From Desulfurococcaceae archaeon (lineage in GTDB: Archaea > Thermoproteota > Thermoprotei_A > Sulfolobales > Desulfurococcaceae), in assembly GCA_023269825.1 (NCBI GenBank), contig JAGDWI010000003.1, positions 1 to 64,000 on the forward strand: a stretch of 64,000 nucleotides of DNA, read 5' to 3'. The notes under the pieces were generated by a model. The model worked only from the letters and a program-made list of their open reading frames with translations. It made no database searches and was not told the DNA's origin. Positions 33,405-42,987 of this stretch are shown here, one piece after another. Position 1 is the stretch's first letter. Every line of letters starts with the position of its first letter. A program made the position numbers and the translations under genes.

Positions 33405-33932
33405 TTAACCAGCTGGGACTAATCCCTGTTTTAATGGTTTAATAATAATCCTCGTAGGTAACGGCAGTTTCGAAGCAGCTATTTTAAACGCTTCTTTAGC
33501 TGCTTCAACCTGGTCTTTAGTTACTCTAACAAGCATGATTTCCTGACCAGGGTAAACTCTAGCCGCTGTACCTATGGGTTTGCCGAATGCGAGCCTCATA
33601 CCCTCCTGTAAACGGTCTGCTCCAGCGAAAGCCAGCATTTTGTTCTCGCGTATAACGTGGTGTGGGTAAACCTTGACCTTCAAGTAGAAGTTGTTTTCAC
33701 CTAGTTTAGTGGTTAGCCTCTTCAAGGCATTAATACGTGCAGCTTCCAAAGCATTATGCCTTATCTGGCCAGCTTCCTCGACAACCAACACTACTTCGTA
33801 GTCGTAGTCTCTATGTATATCACCCATTTCAAACTTCATTATCTTCGGTGGTGGAATACCTGGAATATACTCTCTCCTAGTGTAAGGTGGCCCACTGAAC
33901 TTCGTGTAGCACCTCGCAGGCCTCAAAGGCAT
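33405..33932 (-). CDS. rpl10e: Large ribosomal subunit protein L10e (uL16)
   Basis: About 175 aa from [20 protein letters not shown] (33932). [23 protein letters not shown] and the C-terminal [12 protein letters not shown] are typical. The TATA box on the minus strand (CTATTTAAAGGG, about 33969-33980) starts the whole cluster from L10e to tfs. Confidence 0.97.
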   Translation of the reverse strand: MPLRPARCYTKFSGPPYTRREYIPGIPPPKIMKFEMGDIHRDYDYEVVLVVEEAGQIRHNALEAARINALKRLTTKLGENNFYLKVKVYPHHVIRENKMLAFAGADRLQEGMRLAFGKPIGTAARVYPGQEIMLVRVTKDQVEAAKEAFKIAASKLPLPTRIIIKPLKQGLVPAG

Positions 33933-34059
33933 AGTAAACACCTATCAATACTTAAACAACGACAGCCCTTTAAATAGCTTAAACAAGTAGACATTAAAGT
34001 AAGAAATAGATTTAAACATTGAAGAATTAAAAGCTTGATTAAACTATAGAATTAGTGGT

Positions 34060-34163
34060 GCGGGGGTGCCCGAGCCTGGCCAAAGGGGGCGGACTCAAGA
34101 TCCAATGGCCCAGGAGAGATCCGCTGGCGTAGGCCTGCGTGGGTTCAAATCCCACCCCCCGCA
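34060..34163 (+). tRNA. tRNA-Leu (CAA) with a 19-nt intron
   Basis: Acceptor GCGGGGG/CCCCCGC plus A, class II long variable arm, T-arm GTGGGTTCAAATCCCAC. Removing 34100-34118 (ATCCAATGGCCCAGGAGAG) restores the anticodon arm GCGGA-CTCAAGA-TCCGC. The intron is at the canonical position 37/38. Confidence 0.92.
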
Positions 34164-34172
34164 CTTTAACTC

Positions 34173-35207
34173 CTAGTAGAAGTGTTTTTCTACATACCTC
34201 CCTTTTATTGGTATTACTTCTCCACACCTAGGACACTTGTATCTACCACTACTACTATCTAGTTTGAAGTCTAATACTCTATACCCACTCCTATAGATCA
34301 GTGTTTTACCACACCTCGGGCACTTTGTAGACTCGTAGTCGGGATTCCAGGTATTCCCTACATACACGTATTTCAATCCCTGTTGCAAAGCGTATTCTCT
34401 AATCTCTAGTAGTTTACTAATTGGTGTTGGCGGCTCTCTCCACCTGTGTGCAGGGTGGTAGCGGTTTACGTGTAGGGGGACCTCCAGCCCCAGGTAGTCT
34501 AGGTGTTTACTTATAATCCACTCATAACACTCTTTGAAGTCATTGGTGTTTGTTACTACTAGGTATACTATTTCAACATGTGCACCGTGATCTAGTGCTA
34601 TCCTCGCATTTCTAAATACTACTTCATGGTCTACTCCGACAAGAGCCCTCTTCATTTGTGGACAGCCTTTTATATCAGCTGAGAAACCATCTACACCTGC
34701 ATCGAGAACAGTCTTCAAAGACTTAACTGTAAAATACATGTTTGTAACCATCATTGAATACAATCCGTGTTTAACAGCTATTTCAGTAGCATCCACGACG
34801 TAGTCTAGATTAGTCAATGGCTCATTGAAACTAGCTGATAACCCCTCATCACCTTTTAAAACAGCTAGTTCTACGAGTTTCTCTGGTGGAATATATTCCT
34901 CGCTACCACTTGGTTTAACAAAGCTTAAATGGTCGTTTTGACACCATGGACAATAGAAGTTACAGCCATAATTACTATAGGTTAGTGCGGTTGAACCAGG
35001 CCAGTAGTGATACAGTGGTTTTATCTCTATAGGCCTACTCTCAATAGCACTTAGTCTACCATAACCCCTATGATACAAAACACCACTAGTGTTAACATAG
35101 TTACCACAAACACCCGTGACACCATTAGGGAGAACACACTTTCTCTCACACACTAAACACCTAGTTCTAGAATCACCTATAGACTCGTAGAAACGAGATA
35201 TCTTCAA
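34173..35207 (-). CDS. amrS: AmmeMemoRadiSam system radical SAM enzyme AmrS
   Basis: 344 aa. An N-terminal Cys segment (RCLVCERKCVLPNGVTGVCG), the radical SAM motif YGCNFYCPWCQN (CxxxCxxC), and a C-terminal zinc-ribbon-like pair (CPRCGKTL...CPRCGEV) match the AmrS (pyruvate formate-lyase activase-like) group. Its partners AmmeMemo dioxygenase-like proteins are not in the window. The true biochemical role is not settled in the literature. Confidence 0.85.
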   Translation of the reverse strand: MKISRFYESIGDSRTRCLVCERKCVLPNGVTGVCGNYVNTSGVLYHRGYGRLSAIESRPIEIKPLYHYWPGSTALTYSNYGCNFYCPWCQNDHLSFVKPSGSEEYIPPEKLVELAVLKGDEGLSASFNEPLTNLDYVVDATEIAVKHGLYSMMVTNMYFTVKSLKTVLDAGVDGFSADIKGCPQMKRALVGVDHEVVFRNARIALDHGAHVEIVYLVVTNTNDFKECYEWIISKHLDYLGLEVPLHVNRYHPAHRWREPPTPISKLLEIREYALQQGLKYVYVGNTWNPDYESTKCPRCGKTLIYRSGYRVLDFKLDSSSGRYKCPRCGEVIPIKGRYVEKHFY

Positions 35208-35237
35208 ACAAGCCGTTTGTCCCTAGAGGGTCATTCT

Positions 35238-35400
35238 TTATTGTTTTGGGGTTGCCTCTAGGGACTTCCACCTCGCCCACAGGGCTTTGGAGACCGCTGT
35301 GGGTTCATGGGTGGTGGTCGAGCCCAACGGCACGGGGCTCCCATCTACGTTTATCCCCGCGGGGCTTGGAGCAACGCTCCCATCACCCCAACCAACAATA
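35238..35400 (-). mobile_element. tnpB C-terminal relic
   Basis: A minus frame from about 35400 reads WGDGSVAPSPAGINVDGSPV, then THEPTAVSKALWARWKSLEA and TPKQ-stop at 35238. The ending WKSLEATPKQ is a stock C-terminus of archaeal TnpB. Two strong hairpins are present: GTCCCTAGAGG/CCTCTAGGGAC (about 35219-35264) and CCCACAG/CTGTGGG (35277-35304). The catalytic part is absent. The remainder of 35208-35513 shows no gene. Confidence 0.7.
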
Positions 35401-35513
35401 AAAAACCCTAGCAGACCCTAATAAACATTTCTGCCCCCATGAGAAATCTAGTTAAAAACTATTTAATACACTACTATTGAGTTTAGACATATCCCACCAG
35501 CTAGTAGATAAAT

Positions 35514-36557
35514 CTAAGTAACTAGTAGAATATAGATTACTAGAGCCAGTAGTATTAAAAGACCTAGAATCAAAGTATTTGTAACAAGTGAGTATTCAAA
35601 TACACGATGCAATATCTCAATACCCTCTACAATTCTAGATTTAACCCCTTCAATTACTCTATCTTCTAACCCCCTGTAAAACCCCGTTATTCCGCTTAGT
35701 AGTTTTTCAATATTGATCGATCTCTCTATTGATTTAAACATGGTTTTCTTAGAGGGGTATTGAATAGTATATTTGAAATTTTTGAAATCCAGGTATTTCC
35801 ATGAACTAACATACTTCAATACTAGTATTAGTTTAGATATATATGGAGTATAATTAAATCTATGAAACATCACTATTTTAACTACTAGCTTTTTAAATGA
35901 ATTGATATACTTATTAATTGAAATCCATAATACACTTATACTTCTCAGAAACACTGTAAACCTAGTAAATAAATCACCAGTAGTATTCCTATACAAAGAG
36001 ACAATAGTATCTAGAATACGTAGTATTAAAACATATAGTAAAGTAGCTATAATAGAAATCAATAAGGCAATGTAAACCAATAAGTATGATGAGTAATGTA
36101 AGACTACAATGTAGTGCGATGTAACTATGTAAGTAGATAACATAGTTAATAAATAAACATATTTTTTTAGAGTAGAATACAATAGAGTAGTTATTTGAAT
36201 CCAGAGAGTAATCAATACAATGTGTAATAGAAAAATAAAAGCATAAACTAAGTTATTGAGTTTAATGTATACTATGTAATTTAATACTATGAGTAGTGTA
36301 GTTAGAAAAAATAATTCAAATACTCTACTCATATCACGATGTAGTTCTAAAAGTACTAGTATAGAAATTGCTACAATAAATAGTTTCAATGAGTATTCTA
36401 AGACATAGATATCTCCACTAATTAAACCCCATGTAGAAATAATAAATCCAGTTAATACAAGGAGAAACACTGTAACTAGTAGACCCTGAGGGTATTTCAA
36501 TAATCCTCTGTACATAGAGTGAAAAACACTGGTTTTACTTGTATACTCTACTTTCAT
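35514..36557 (-). CDS. Membrane protein of unknown function at the end of the Mrp operon
   Basis: 347 aa: about seven helices in the first 190 residues, then a basic helical cytoplasmic stretch, then a final helix. No family recognised. ATGA coupling to the preceding antiporter gene (36554) makes it part of the operon. Codon choice is strongly AT-biased (AGT, ACT, ATA), like the rest of 35.5-42.3 kb. It might anchor or regulate the antiporter. Confidence 0.65.
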   Translation of the reverse strand: MKVEYTSKTSVFHSMYRGLLKYPQGLLVTVFLLVLTGFIISTWGLISGDIYVLEYSLKLFIVAISILVLLELHRDMSRVFELFFLTTLLIVLNYIVYIKLNNLVYAFIFLLHIVLITLWIQITTLLYSTLKKYVYLLTMLSTYIVTSHYIVVLHYSSYLLVYIALLISIIATLLYVLILRILDTIVSLYRNTTGDLFTRFTVFLRSISVLWISINKYINSFKKLVVKIVMFHRFNYTPYISKLILVLKYVSSWKYLDFKNFKYTIQYPSKKTMFKSIERSINIEKLLSGITGFYRGLEDRVIEGVKSRIVEGIEILHRVFEYSLVTNTLILGLLILLALVIYILLVT

Positions 36558-38029
36558 TTTATAATCTCCTTGATTAAAATATATGTTCCAATAAGCAATA
36601 TAACCACTATTGGTAGCAACAATGTGAACAAAGCTAATACATCACCTACTATTTCCCTACTAGTTTCAATAAATATTACTGGTGTAAAAAATAGAGAAGT
36701 AATAGACCCCATTAAAACATAGTATACTAGGTTCTTTATAGATCCCCCTATGGAGACTTCTACACTACTACCTGGTTTTACATGTATTTGTAGATATTTT
36801 GCCGAGTAGACAATAGAGAGAGCAACTTCTATTGATAAAACTAGGAGTACAAGTAGATATATGTAGTTCAAAGTAATTTCATGAATTACTGTTGAAAACA
36901 TCCATAACTTAGCAAAAAATCCAATTGTAGGTGGTAGTCCAAGCATTGCAAGTATTGAGAAAGAGGCAGCTAGTGATTCCAATGGTAGAACTCTATAAAC
37001 AAATCCTAATTTATCGATTCTTCTCTCGTGAAATACTACTTCAATAACACCTGTATCCATGAAGAGAGTTGTTTTAAATACAGTGTGTGTTGCAGTATAT
37101 GCTATTATTCCATAGTATGCTAGTGGATCACGTGTTTTAAGGTAAATAGCTGTTAGTATTGCAATAACACCCATATGAGATATACTACTATATGCTAAAA
37201 GCCTCTTAGCGTCTTCTTGGAAAATAGCTTGTAGTCCACCATAAACAGCTGTTAAACAACCAGAAGCTATGAGTATACTATGTGCTAATTCAATATCAAT
37301 AGTGTAATTAGTTAATAGTAGAATACCATATACACCCATTTTAATCATTATACCAGATAGTAGAGAAGAGACTGGTGCAGGCGCCATACTATGCGCATCT
37401 GGTAGCCAGAAGTGTAGTGGTATTAAAGCCGCTTTAGACATAAAACCCAGGATAATAAGAGCTGTTAAAACCGGATGTGTAAAATTCAAGTCGAGTCTCC
37501 ATATATACTGTGTTAAAGCTGGATTTAACCCAGTCAATGCAAGAAGTGTAAAAAGTGCTATATCAGTTGGTATCATAGAGAAAACAAGGTATCTAAGTGA
37601 AGCCCTTATAGCCTCTGGATTTACTCCAACAAAGGCGTCATAAGCAATTAATATAAAACCAACGAGTTCTGTTGCAAGCCAGAATAATACTAGTTCAAGT
37701 AGATACTTCGATGCAAAAGTCATTATCATCGTTAAAGCAAGAAGGTCTGTGAAAAAGACAAGAGATCTCGATGTATACTTCATATAGGAGTATTCAACTG
37801 AAAAGAGAGATGTAATGAGACTTAGAGGTAGTGTAATAAGAATAAACATTATCTGAGTAGTTTCAAATGAAGAAAGTAAGATGAGAATAGAGATTAAAGA
37901 GTATCCAATAAACTTAGTAAGCAACCAGTAGAACTGCTTGGAAAATGGTTTGTAAAATGTGTTTCCAAGATATATTACTAGCATTGAAATTACAAATACA
38001 CTATATCTCTGTAAATCTATAAACTCCAT
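36554..38029 (-). CDS. MrpD/NuoL-like antiporter subunit, second in the Mrp operon
   Basis: About 491 aa from MEFIDLQR (38029), 14 helices. LGFMSKAALIPLHFWLPDAH carries the channel lysine and the LHFWLPDAHSMAP signature, and LATELVGF the membrane glutamate. It could replace the N-terminal antiporter domain of bacterial MrpA. Confidence 0.88.
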   Translation of the reverse strand: MEFIDLQRYSVFVISMLVIYLGNTFYKPFSKQFYWLLTKFIGYSLISILILLSSFETTQIMFILITLPLSLITSLFSVEYSYMKYTSRSLVFFTDLLALTMIMTFASKYLLELVLFWLATELVGFILIAYDAFVGVNPEAIRASLRYLVFSMIPTDIALFTLLALTGLNPALTQYIWRLDLNFTHPVLTALIILGFMSKAALIPLHFWLPDAHSMAPAPVSSLLSGIMIKMGVYGILLLTNYTIDIELAHSILIASGCLTAVYGGLQAIFQEDAKRLLAYSSISHMGVIAILTAIYLKTRDPLAYYGIIAYTATHTVFKTTLFMDTGVIEVVFHERRIDKLGFVYRVLPLESLAASFSILAMLGLPPTIGFFAKLWMFSTVIHEITLNYIYLLVLLVLSIEVALSIVYSAKYLQIHVKPGSSVEVSIGGSIKNLVYYVLMGSITSLFFTPVIFIETSREIVGDVLALFTLLLPIVVILLIGTYILIKEIIK

Positions 38030-38063
38030 ATTTAACACCATTTGCAACTACTATCTTCATCAA

Positions 38064-39653
38064 TTAAATCAACCCTTCTACTCCAATACTTTTAACAATA
38101 TACTCTCTATAATTACCTAGTAAATCCTCCCCTACATTTATTATGAAGATTCTAAATGGCTCATATAGAGTGAATAGCAATCCAAGAACAATGAGAGTTG
38201 TACTAAGGAGTAAAATAATTGTTTTTGGAATAACCGTGTTTCTTAATTCCTGATCACTTCGTGTAACTGCCTTATACGTATACATTACATGTAGAAGCTT
38301 GAAGTAACCTATAGCTGAAATACCCGATACTACTAGGACTATAATGGGTAGAGTAATCGATTTATTAATTCCAGCTAGAACCAATAGTGCTTTACCCCAG
38401 AAACCAATTGTTACTGGTAGTACTCCAAATAAATTCAATATAGCTACTACTAGTGAGAAAACCATTGACTTACTATTTTTCAATACCGCTATACAATTTA
38501 TACTACGTCCACATCCAATAATTAACAATCCAGCTAGATAAAATAATACAGCATCCCCTAGAATATTTGATATCAATAGTAGAATTGCTGATACAACTCC
38601 AAATACATTATCTAGTGTAATTCCTAGGAGAGCGAGACTAAATTGTGAAATTGTACTGTAAGTAATGAGTTTTTTAATGTCTTTTTCAACAATCATTAAC
38701 AATACCGATATAAATGCTGAAATAATAGCTAATACTTGTATAAATGAAAAAAGCGTTATTCTAAAAACAACTAGTTCTTCAATAACACCCCATCCTAGAA
38801 TAGTAGTAAAAAACCTCATGAATAAGTAAATACCTATACTATCAGCTATTGCTGTAAAACCAGCTGATATTGGTAGAGGTGCTTCAGAGTAGACATGGGG
38901 TTGCCATGTAAACCCTATTGGTAGAATACCGGTTTTGAATAGAAAAACCCAGACCATTAGAGAAAATGCTATTTTAGAAGTTAAAACAATATCGCCTAGT
39001 ACACTCTGGGAAAATGGAGTAATCGCGTTTGGATTACGTAGTTTAAGAGCTATATCAGCCATATTGAGAGTTCCGAAAGCACTATAAATCAATACTACAG
39101 CGAAAAAATATATTGATGTCGCAACTATACCAGTCATAGCATACCTCAATGAAGCTACAATAGCAGTTGGTTTACTCCTATAGAAAGCTACTAATCCATA
39201 AGCAGATATTGAGAGAAGCTCTATTGAAACAAAGAGGTTGAATATATCTCCTGTGTAAAAACAACTAATAGAACCAGCTGAGAGAAGGAAGAGTAGTGAG
39301 TAGTATAAGTACTTCCACTCCGATATAATAAACCACTTACTATAAAGTACTGTTAAAAACAAAGCAGTCATTGATAGAAAGCCGAGGAGTGAGCTTAGTA
39401 AATCCACAGTGTAGACTATTCCAAGTGGTGGTTTAAACCCAGCGAAACGATAAGATACAACTCTATTTTCAACAACATTGATTAAAACAAGTAGACTCAT
39501 AATAACAGCTATTCCACTCGTAGTAAGAGATAGTAATTCAACGAGTCTTTGAGATTTCCAACTCTTGTTTAATATTGGTATAAGTAGTATTATCACTGAT
39601 ACAGCTACGAGGAAGAATGGAAGTAGTCCAATAAGATACTCCATAATTCTCAA
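38064..39653 (-). CDS. mrpD: MrpD-like antiporter subunit
   Basis: 529 aa, about 14 helices. FLFKTGILPIGFTWQPHVYSEAPLPISAGF is the channel segment; the usual FWLP is altered to TWQP. SIELLSISAYGLVA contains the membrane Glu. It follows mrpE directly (ATG within its stop), in the position of mrpD. Confidence 0.85.
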   Translation of the reverse strand: MRIMEYLIGLLPFFLVAVSVIILLIPILNKSWKSQRLVELLSLTTSGIAVIMSLLVLINVVENRVVSYRFAGFKPPLGIVYTVDLLSSLLGFLSMTALFLTVLYSKWFIISEWKYLYYSLLFLLSAGSISCFYTGDIFNLFVSIELLSISAYGLVAFYRSKPTAIVASLRYAMTGIVATSIYFFAVVLIYSAFGTLNMADIALKLRNPNAITPFSQSVLGDIVLTSKIAFSLMVWVFLFKTGILPIGFTWQPHVYSEAPLPISAGFTAIADSIGIYLFMRFFTTILGWGVIEELVVFRITLFSFIQVLAIISAFISVLLMIVEKDIKKLITYSTISQFSLALLGITLDNVFGVVSAILLLISNILGDAVLFYLAGLLIIGCGRSINCIAVLKNSKSMVFSLVVAILNLFGVLPVTIGFWGKALLVLAGINKSITLPIIVLVVSGISAIGYFKLLHVMYTYKAVTRSDQELRNTVIPKTIILLLSTTLIVLGLLFTLYEPFRIFIINVGEDLLGNYREYIVKSIGVEGLI

Positions 39654-40159
39654 CCAAAAATCTTCTCTACGAGTTTTTCAAAACCACTTGTAATTACCAA
39701 TCTTGCTTCATCAGGGTTAAATGTAGATGCATTTATCCAGTGGATATACATGAGTTTTGAATTCGTATCGATATTTAATACTATTGTACCAGGTGTATTA
39801 GTCACTGTTAATGCTATTAATGTAACACCATAATCTGATTCTACGTGGTAGGGTACTGCTACAATAGCGGGTCTAATTGGTTTATTAAATAAAATTATCT
39901 CTACTAGTTCCAAATGTGCATGTATTTCTGCTTTTACAAAGTAAACTATGTATTTAAACAAGTATAGGAGTTTTAAGACATCATATAATCTAAGTGTCTT
40001 TTTTACTATACTTGATTCAAATAAATAAGTTGTAATAGCCGATACAATTACACCTATAACTAATGTATAATACTTAAACGACCCAGTTGAAATAATAAAG
40101 AAGACTAGTATTATAGTGAATACAAAGAGTTTATTCAAAAACCTCTTCAACACCACCAC
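39650..40159 (-). CDS. mrpE: Mrp antiporter subunit MrpE
   Basis: 169 aa: two N-terminal helices and a cytoplasmic domain. TLIALTVTNTPGTIVLNIDT with the ITxTPGT core and the ending IHWINAS are typical of MrpE. It sits between mrpC and mrpD. Confidence 0.9.
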   Translation of the reverse strand: MVVLKRFLNKLFVFTIILVFFIISTGSFKYYTLVIGVIVSAITTYLFESSIVKKTLRLYDVLKLLYLFKYIVYFVKAEIHAHLELVEIILFNKPIRPAIVAVPYHVESDYGVTLIALTVTNTPGTIVLNIDTNSKLMYIHWINASTFNPDEARLVITSGFEKLVEKIFG

Positions 40160-40568
40160 TCCTCATTGCTTTAATACTAGTTGTACCATAGTGTTCATAG
40201 TAAACTAGAATTAAACCAATTACAAACATGAAAACAGCTAGACTAATAACGATCGCTGTTAATACAAGTGCTTGAGGCAATGGATCAACTGCGATGTATT
40301 TAAACTCTTCTAATTCCCCAGGTGAAACAGGTTCTCTTATTAAAACAGGGGGTTTTGGATAAGTATTATTGACAACTCTAAAACCAATAAATAAGGCAAA
40401 TAAATTAATTGCATCAGTAAACATAATGAGACATATAAACTTCTTTATAAGAGATGGTCTTGTATAAACACCATACATTGCAATAGCAATATTTACTATA
40501 AATGCAATAATCGATGTTCTAAATGCTAATTGAATAAAAACTTCACTCATAGACTTCTCTAACCTCAA
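40131..40568 (-). CDS. mrpC: Mrp antiporter subunit MrpC (NuoK-like)
   Basis: 145 aa, three helices. VDPLPQALVLTAIVISLAVF is the conserved MrpC/NuoK third-helix motif. It overlaps both mrpB and mrpE. Confidence 0.92.
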   Translation of the reverse strand: MRLEKSMSEVFIQLAFRTSIIAFIVNIAIAMYGVYTRPSLIKKFICLIMFTDAINLFALFIGFRVVNNTYPKPPVLIREPVSPGELEEFKYIAVDPLPQALVLTAIVISLAVFMFVIGLILVYYEHYGTTSIKAMRSGGVEEVFE

Positions 40569-41355
40569 ATGCCTTCTTCAACTCTACATCTCTAAGAGAC
40601 AATAGCATCAAAGCTGTTGTAAGACCTGTGAAAACAATGAGTAATTCAAATACATTGTAAAAGAAGATTGAACCCGCTAATGGTGCATCGAAGAGAAATG
40701 AAGGCATTGATATAAAAGAGTCTTCTTTACTCATATTCTGGAAGATATAGGATTTAGTATTCAATATAAACCCTATTAACAAGGGAGTAATAGCAACTAT
40801 TATTAATCCAATTAAACACAATCCTCTAATTACAACGAGTCTCTTTGATCTATAACCCATGTAATAGAGGAATTCAAGTGAGTAAACAGCTATAATTAGA
40901 GATGATATAACAGCTAGTGTTGCACCACCTTGAAATCCTCCACCAGGAGTGAGTTGTCCATGAGTAGCTATTGCTAATGCATATGCTATTATTAATGGAA
41001 TAACGATTTTAGTAGCTGTTTTTGTAATTGTAGATAGTCCTTTTGGTTGTAAAAATACTTTCTCCTCAAATCCACGTAGAAGCGTGTAAATAGCTATTAT
41101 TGAAGCCATAAGCACTGTTGTTTCAAGAAAAGTGTCGAATCCTCTATAATCCCATATTATTGCTGAAACCACGTTGAGAGAAAACGATGTGTAATTAGAA
41201 TACCAGGGGTTATATGAATAGTAGAGATATGATTCACCTAGACTACTAATTATAGGTGTGGCTATTCTAATATATCCTTCAAGCCATATGATTAGAGATA
41301 TTGATAGTACAAGTAGTGAAAGTGAAAATGCTACTAAAACATCTCTTTTAATCAT
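40543..41355 (-). CDS. mrpB: Fused MbhE/MrpB-type subunit
   Basis: 270 aa, about seven helices. The first 100 residues carry DYRGFDTFLETTVLMASIIA, seen in the MrpA C-terminus and MbhE. The second part carries HGQLTPGGGFQGGATLAV, the MrpB signature. In many archaea these are two genes, so this is a fusion. Confidence 0.88.
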   Translation of the reverse strand: MIKRDVLVAFSLSLLVLSISLIIWLEGYIRIATPIISSLGESYLYYSYNPWYSNYTSFSLNVVSAIIWDYRGFDTFLETTVLMASIIAIYTLLRGFEEKVFLQPKGLSTITKTATKIVIPLIIAYALAIATHGQLTPGGGFQGGATLAVISSLIIAVYSLEFLYYMGYRSKRLVVIRGLCLIGLIIVAITPLLIGFILNTKSYIFQNMSKEDSFISMPSFLFDAPLAGSIFFYNVFELLIVFTGLTTALMLLSLRDVELKKAFEVREVYE

Positions 41356-41608
41356 ATTCTCTCCACTCCGTCTTCTTTATCAATAGAAATAAGAGTAGTG
41401 GTGTAATCCCTACTGATACAGGTATATAAGTTATAAAGAGGTCTGGAGCCATTAAGAGATAGTAGAGGAGTGAGTGGAATATACCCTGACCTAGTAGTAG
41501 TAAAATAGCAACTACTAAATTCCTCTCTTTTACTATTAAATAAGCTAGAAACGTTGAAGTTAAAGAACATATTATAACGAGGAGGTATGGTAAAACAACT
41601 ATATTCAA
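41348..41608 (-). CDS. MbhD/MrpA C-terminal-like subunit (DUF4040)
   Basis: 86 aa, three helices: IVKERNLVVAILLLLGQGIF and ITYIPVSVGITPLLLFLL. The family is the hydrogenase subunit MbhD and part of bacterial MrpA; it normally carries the sequence around a conserved membrane acidic residue. It overlaps neighbours by 4-8 bp. Confidence 0.82.
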   Translation of the reverse strand: MNIVVLPYLLVIICSLTSTFLAYLIVKERNLVVAILLLLGQGIFHSLLYYLLMAPDLFITYIPVSVGITPLLLFLLIKKTEWREYD

Positions 41609-42012
41609 TCCTTATTCACCCCGCGACTTAAAGCATCGTATTCAAGTGGTTGTTTAGGTGCAGTATTCGAATTATATGCTGCTCGTGCAAGAGAGTGAGA
41701 ACCACTTGGAGCAAGTATGAGTATTATAAACACGCTAATAAGACATATAGCTGTTATAAATAGTCTTTGAGAACCCATTTCTTCCAGTCCAATTGCTAAA
41801 ATAGCAACACCTAGTAGTGGAAGAATGGATCCACCTATACAACTAACTGTTAAAGCATGTAGTCTTAGAAAGAAGCTTGGTAGTTTTAAAACACCTATAG
41901 CTCCAACCACCTCGAAGAAAGAACCTATAGCAATCAATCCCAATCCAATACCATAGAAAACAAGATTCAATTCACTCACCCATCTCTCTTGCCTCGAGGT
42001 ATTTAGATACAA
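41605..42012 (-). CDS. mrpG: Mrp antiporter subunit MrpG
   Basis: 135 aa, three helices. GSFFEVVGAIGVLKLPSFFLRLHALT and LAPSGSHSLARAAY are typical of the family (GVLRLPDxYxRLHA, PxxxHxxxRAAY). 40-bp overlap with mrpF. Confidence 0.93.
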   Translation of the reverse strand: MYLNTSRQERWVSELNLVFYGIGLGLIAIGSFFEVVGAIGVLKLPSFFLRLHALTVSCIGGSILPLLGVAILAIGLEEMGSQRLFITAICLISVFIILILAPSGSHSLARAAYNSNTAPKQPLEYDALSRGVNKD

Positions 42013-42241
42013 ATATATCTATTGCATGAATCCATAAAACAAGAGGTATTACACCAGAGACTAAAATGGGGTTTTCAAGGATTATTGATAAAAGAGCGAG
42101 AAATACTGCTAAATCAAAACTAAGTGCGTCTAGAGCTAAAACACGGTCTGGTATTGTAGGGCCTTTAACTAGTCTTATAATATACATTAATGCAGTTACT
42201 ACGTAGATAGATGTAATTATTAGTAAAACACTACTAAGCAT
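41972..42241 (-). CDS. mrpF: Mrp antiporter subunit MrpF
   Basis: 89 aa, three helices with the signature RLVKGPTIPDRVLALDALSF, containing the essential Asp. It is the first gene of the operon in the order F-G-DUF4040-B-C-E-D-D'. An A+T-rich promoter region follows at 42250-42300. Confidence 0.93.
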   Translation of the reverse strand: MLSSVLLIITSIYVVTALMYIIRLVKGPTIPDRVLALDALSFDLAVFLALLSIILENPILVSGVIPLVLWIHAIDIFVSKYLEAREMGE

Positions 42242-42529
42242 TTCAAAACCCTAAATACCTAATAAACACACCGGGGTTAAAAACCTAGGCTACAAGATGA
42301 GTAGTTAACAGTAAACTAGTAGAAAAACCCGACTTTAAAAGCTCTATATAATCACTGTGAAAAACCACTAGATATATACCCTTATGAATATAGGTTCACG
42401 GAGACCTTGTTTAAATCCTCACTATACAGAGTAAAAAACTATCTCTTTTTAATTTTCATATATTGTTCAACTTTTTACTAATTCACTTATTAACGAGTCT
42501 TTAAAGTAATACGTTATAAGATGATGTAG

Positions 42530-42597
42530 TATTGGTCAGTATTCAACGGATTCGTCACTTATCGGCGAGTACAGCCTTCTTCATCCCATTTATTAAT
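42530..42597 (-). ncRNA. Box C/D methylation-guide sRNA candidate
   Basis: Minus strand: box C GGGATGA (42581-42587), D' CCGA (42562-42565), 3-nt spacer, C' GTGACGA (42552-42558), an exact 12-nt guide, and box D CTGA (42536-42539). The D' guide GGCTGTACTC can pair over ten positions, one of them G-U, with the universal 16S segment GAGUACGGCC. A TATA box (GGTTTAAATGA, 42618-42628) lies about 25 nt before the RNA start. Boxes C, C' and D' each deviate from consensus by one or so bases. The rest of 42242-42639 has no gene. Confidence 0.65.
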
Positions 42598-42639
42598 TTC
42601 CAATAAAGGGTAATTAATCATTTAAACCGGGCCTATTTA

Positions 42640-42981
42640 CTATTTATTATAAATGGATGCAGAGGACTTAGACTCCGGGATCTGAGCGGGTGATGAAGTC
42701 CCGCCCCTACTAAGCTCGTTGAGTGTTTTAATAAGTGTTTTAATTGATAAGCTTGAGCGTAGATTTCTCCATTGTTCATTGTAAACAGAGATAATGTATT
42801 TACTTAACTCGCTCGATAAGCCGGTTTTTCTCAGTGTTTGTTTTAATCTATAGAGGCCTGTTCTAAAGTGATACCAGAGTTTTATTTTTACAGTGATATA
42901 CCAGAGTGTAAACTTGAATAATAAGACTATTGCTACTAGTATTAGTGTTACAATTACAATAATCATTTTTACTTTCTTCAA
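42640..42981 (-). CDS. Single-helix membrane protein, unknown
   Basis: 113 aa: one N-terminal membrane helix (MIIVIVTLILVAIVLLFKFT), a basic helical middle, and a Ser/Lys-rich tail. It ends a three-gene cluster (43974 to 42640) and begins 6 bp after the preceding gene's stop. Unrecognised. Confidence 0.6.
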   Translation of the reverse strand: MKKVKMIIVIVTLILVAIVLLFKFTLWYITVKIKLWYHFRTGLYRLKQTLRKTGLSSELSKYIISVYNEQWRNLRSSLSIKTLIKTLNELSRGGTSSPAQIPESKSSASIYNK

Positions 42982-42987
42982 TGTAGT

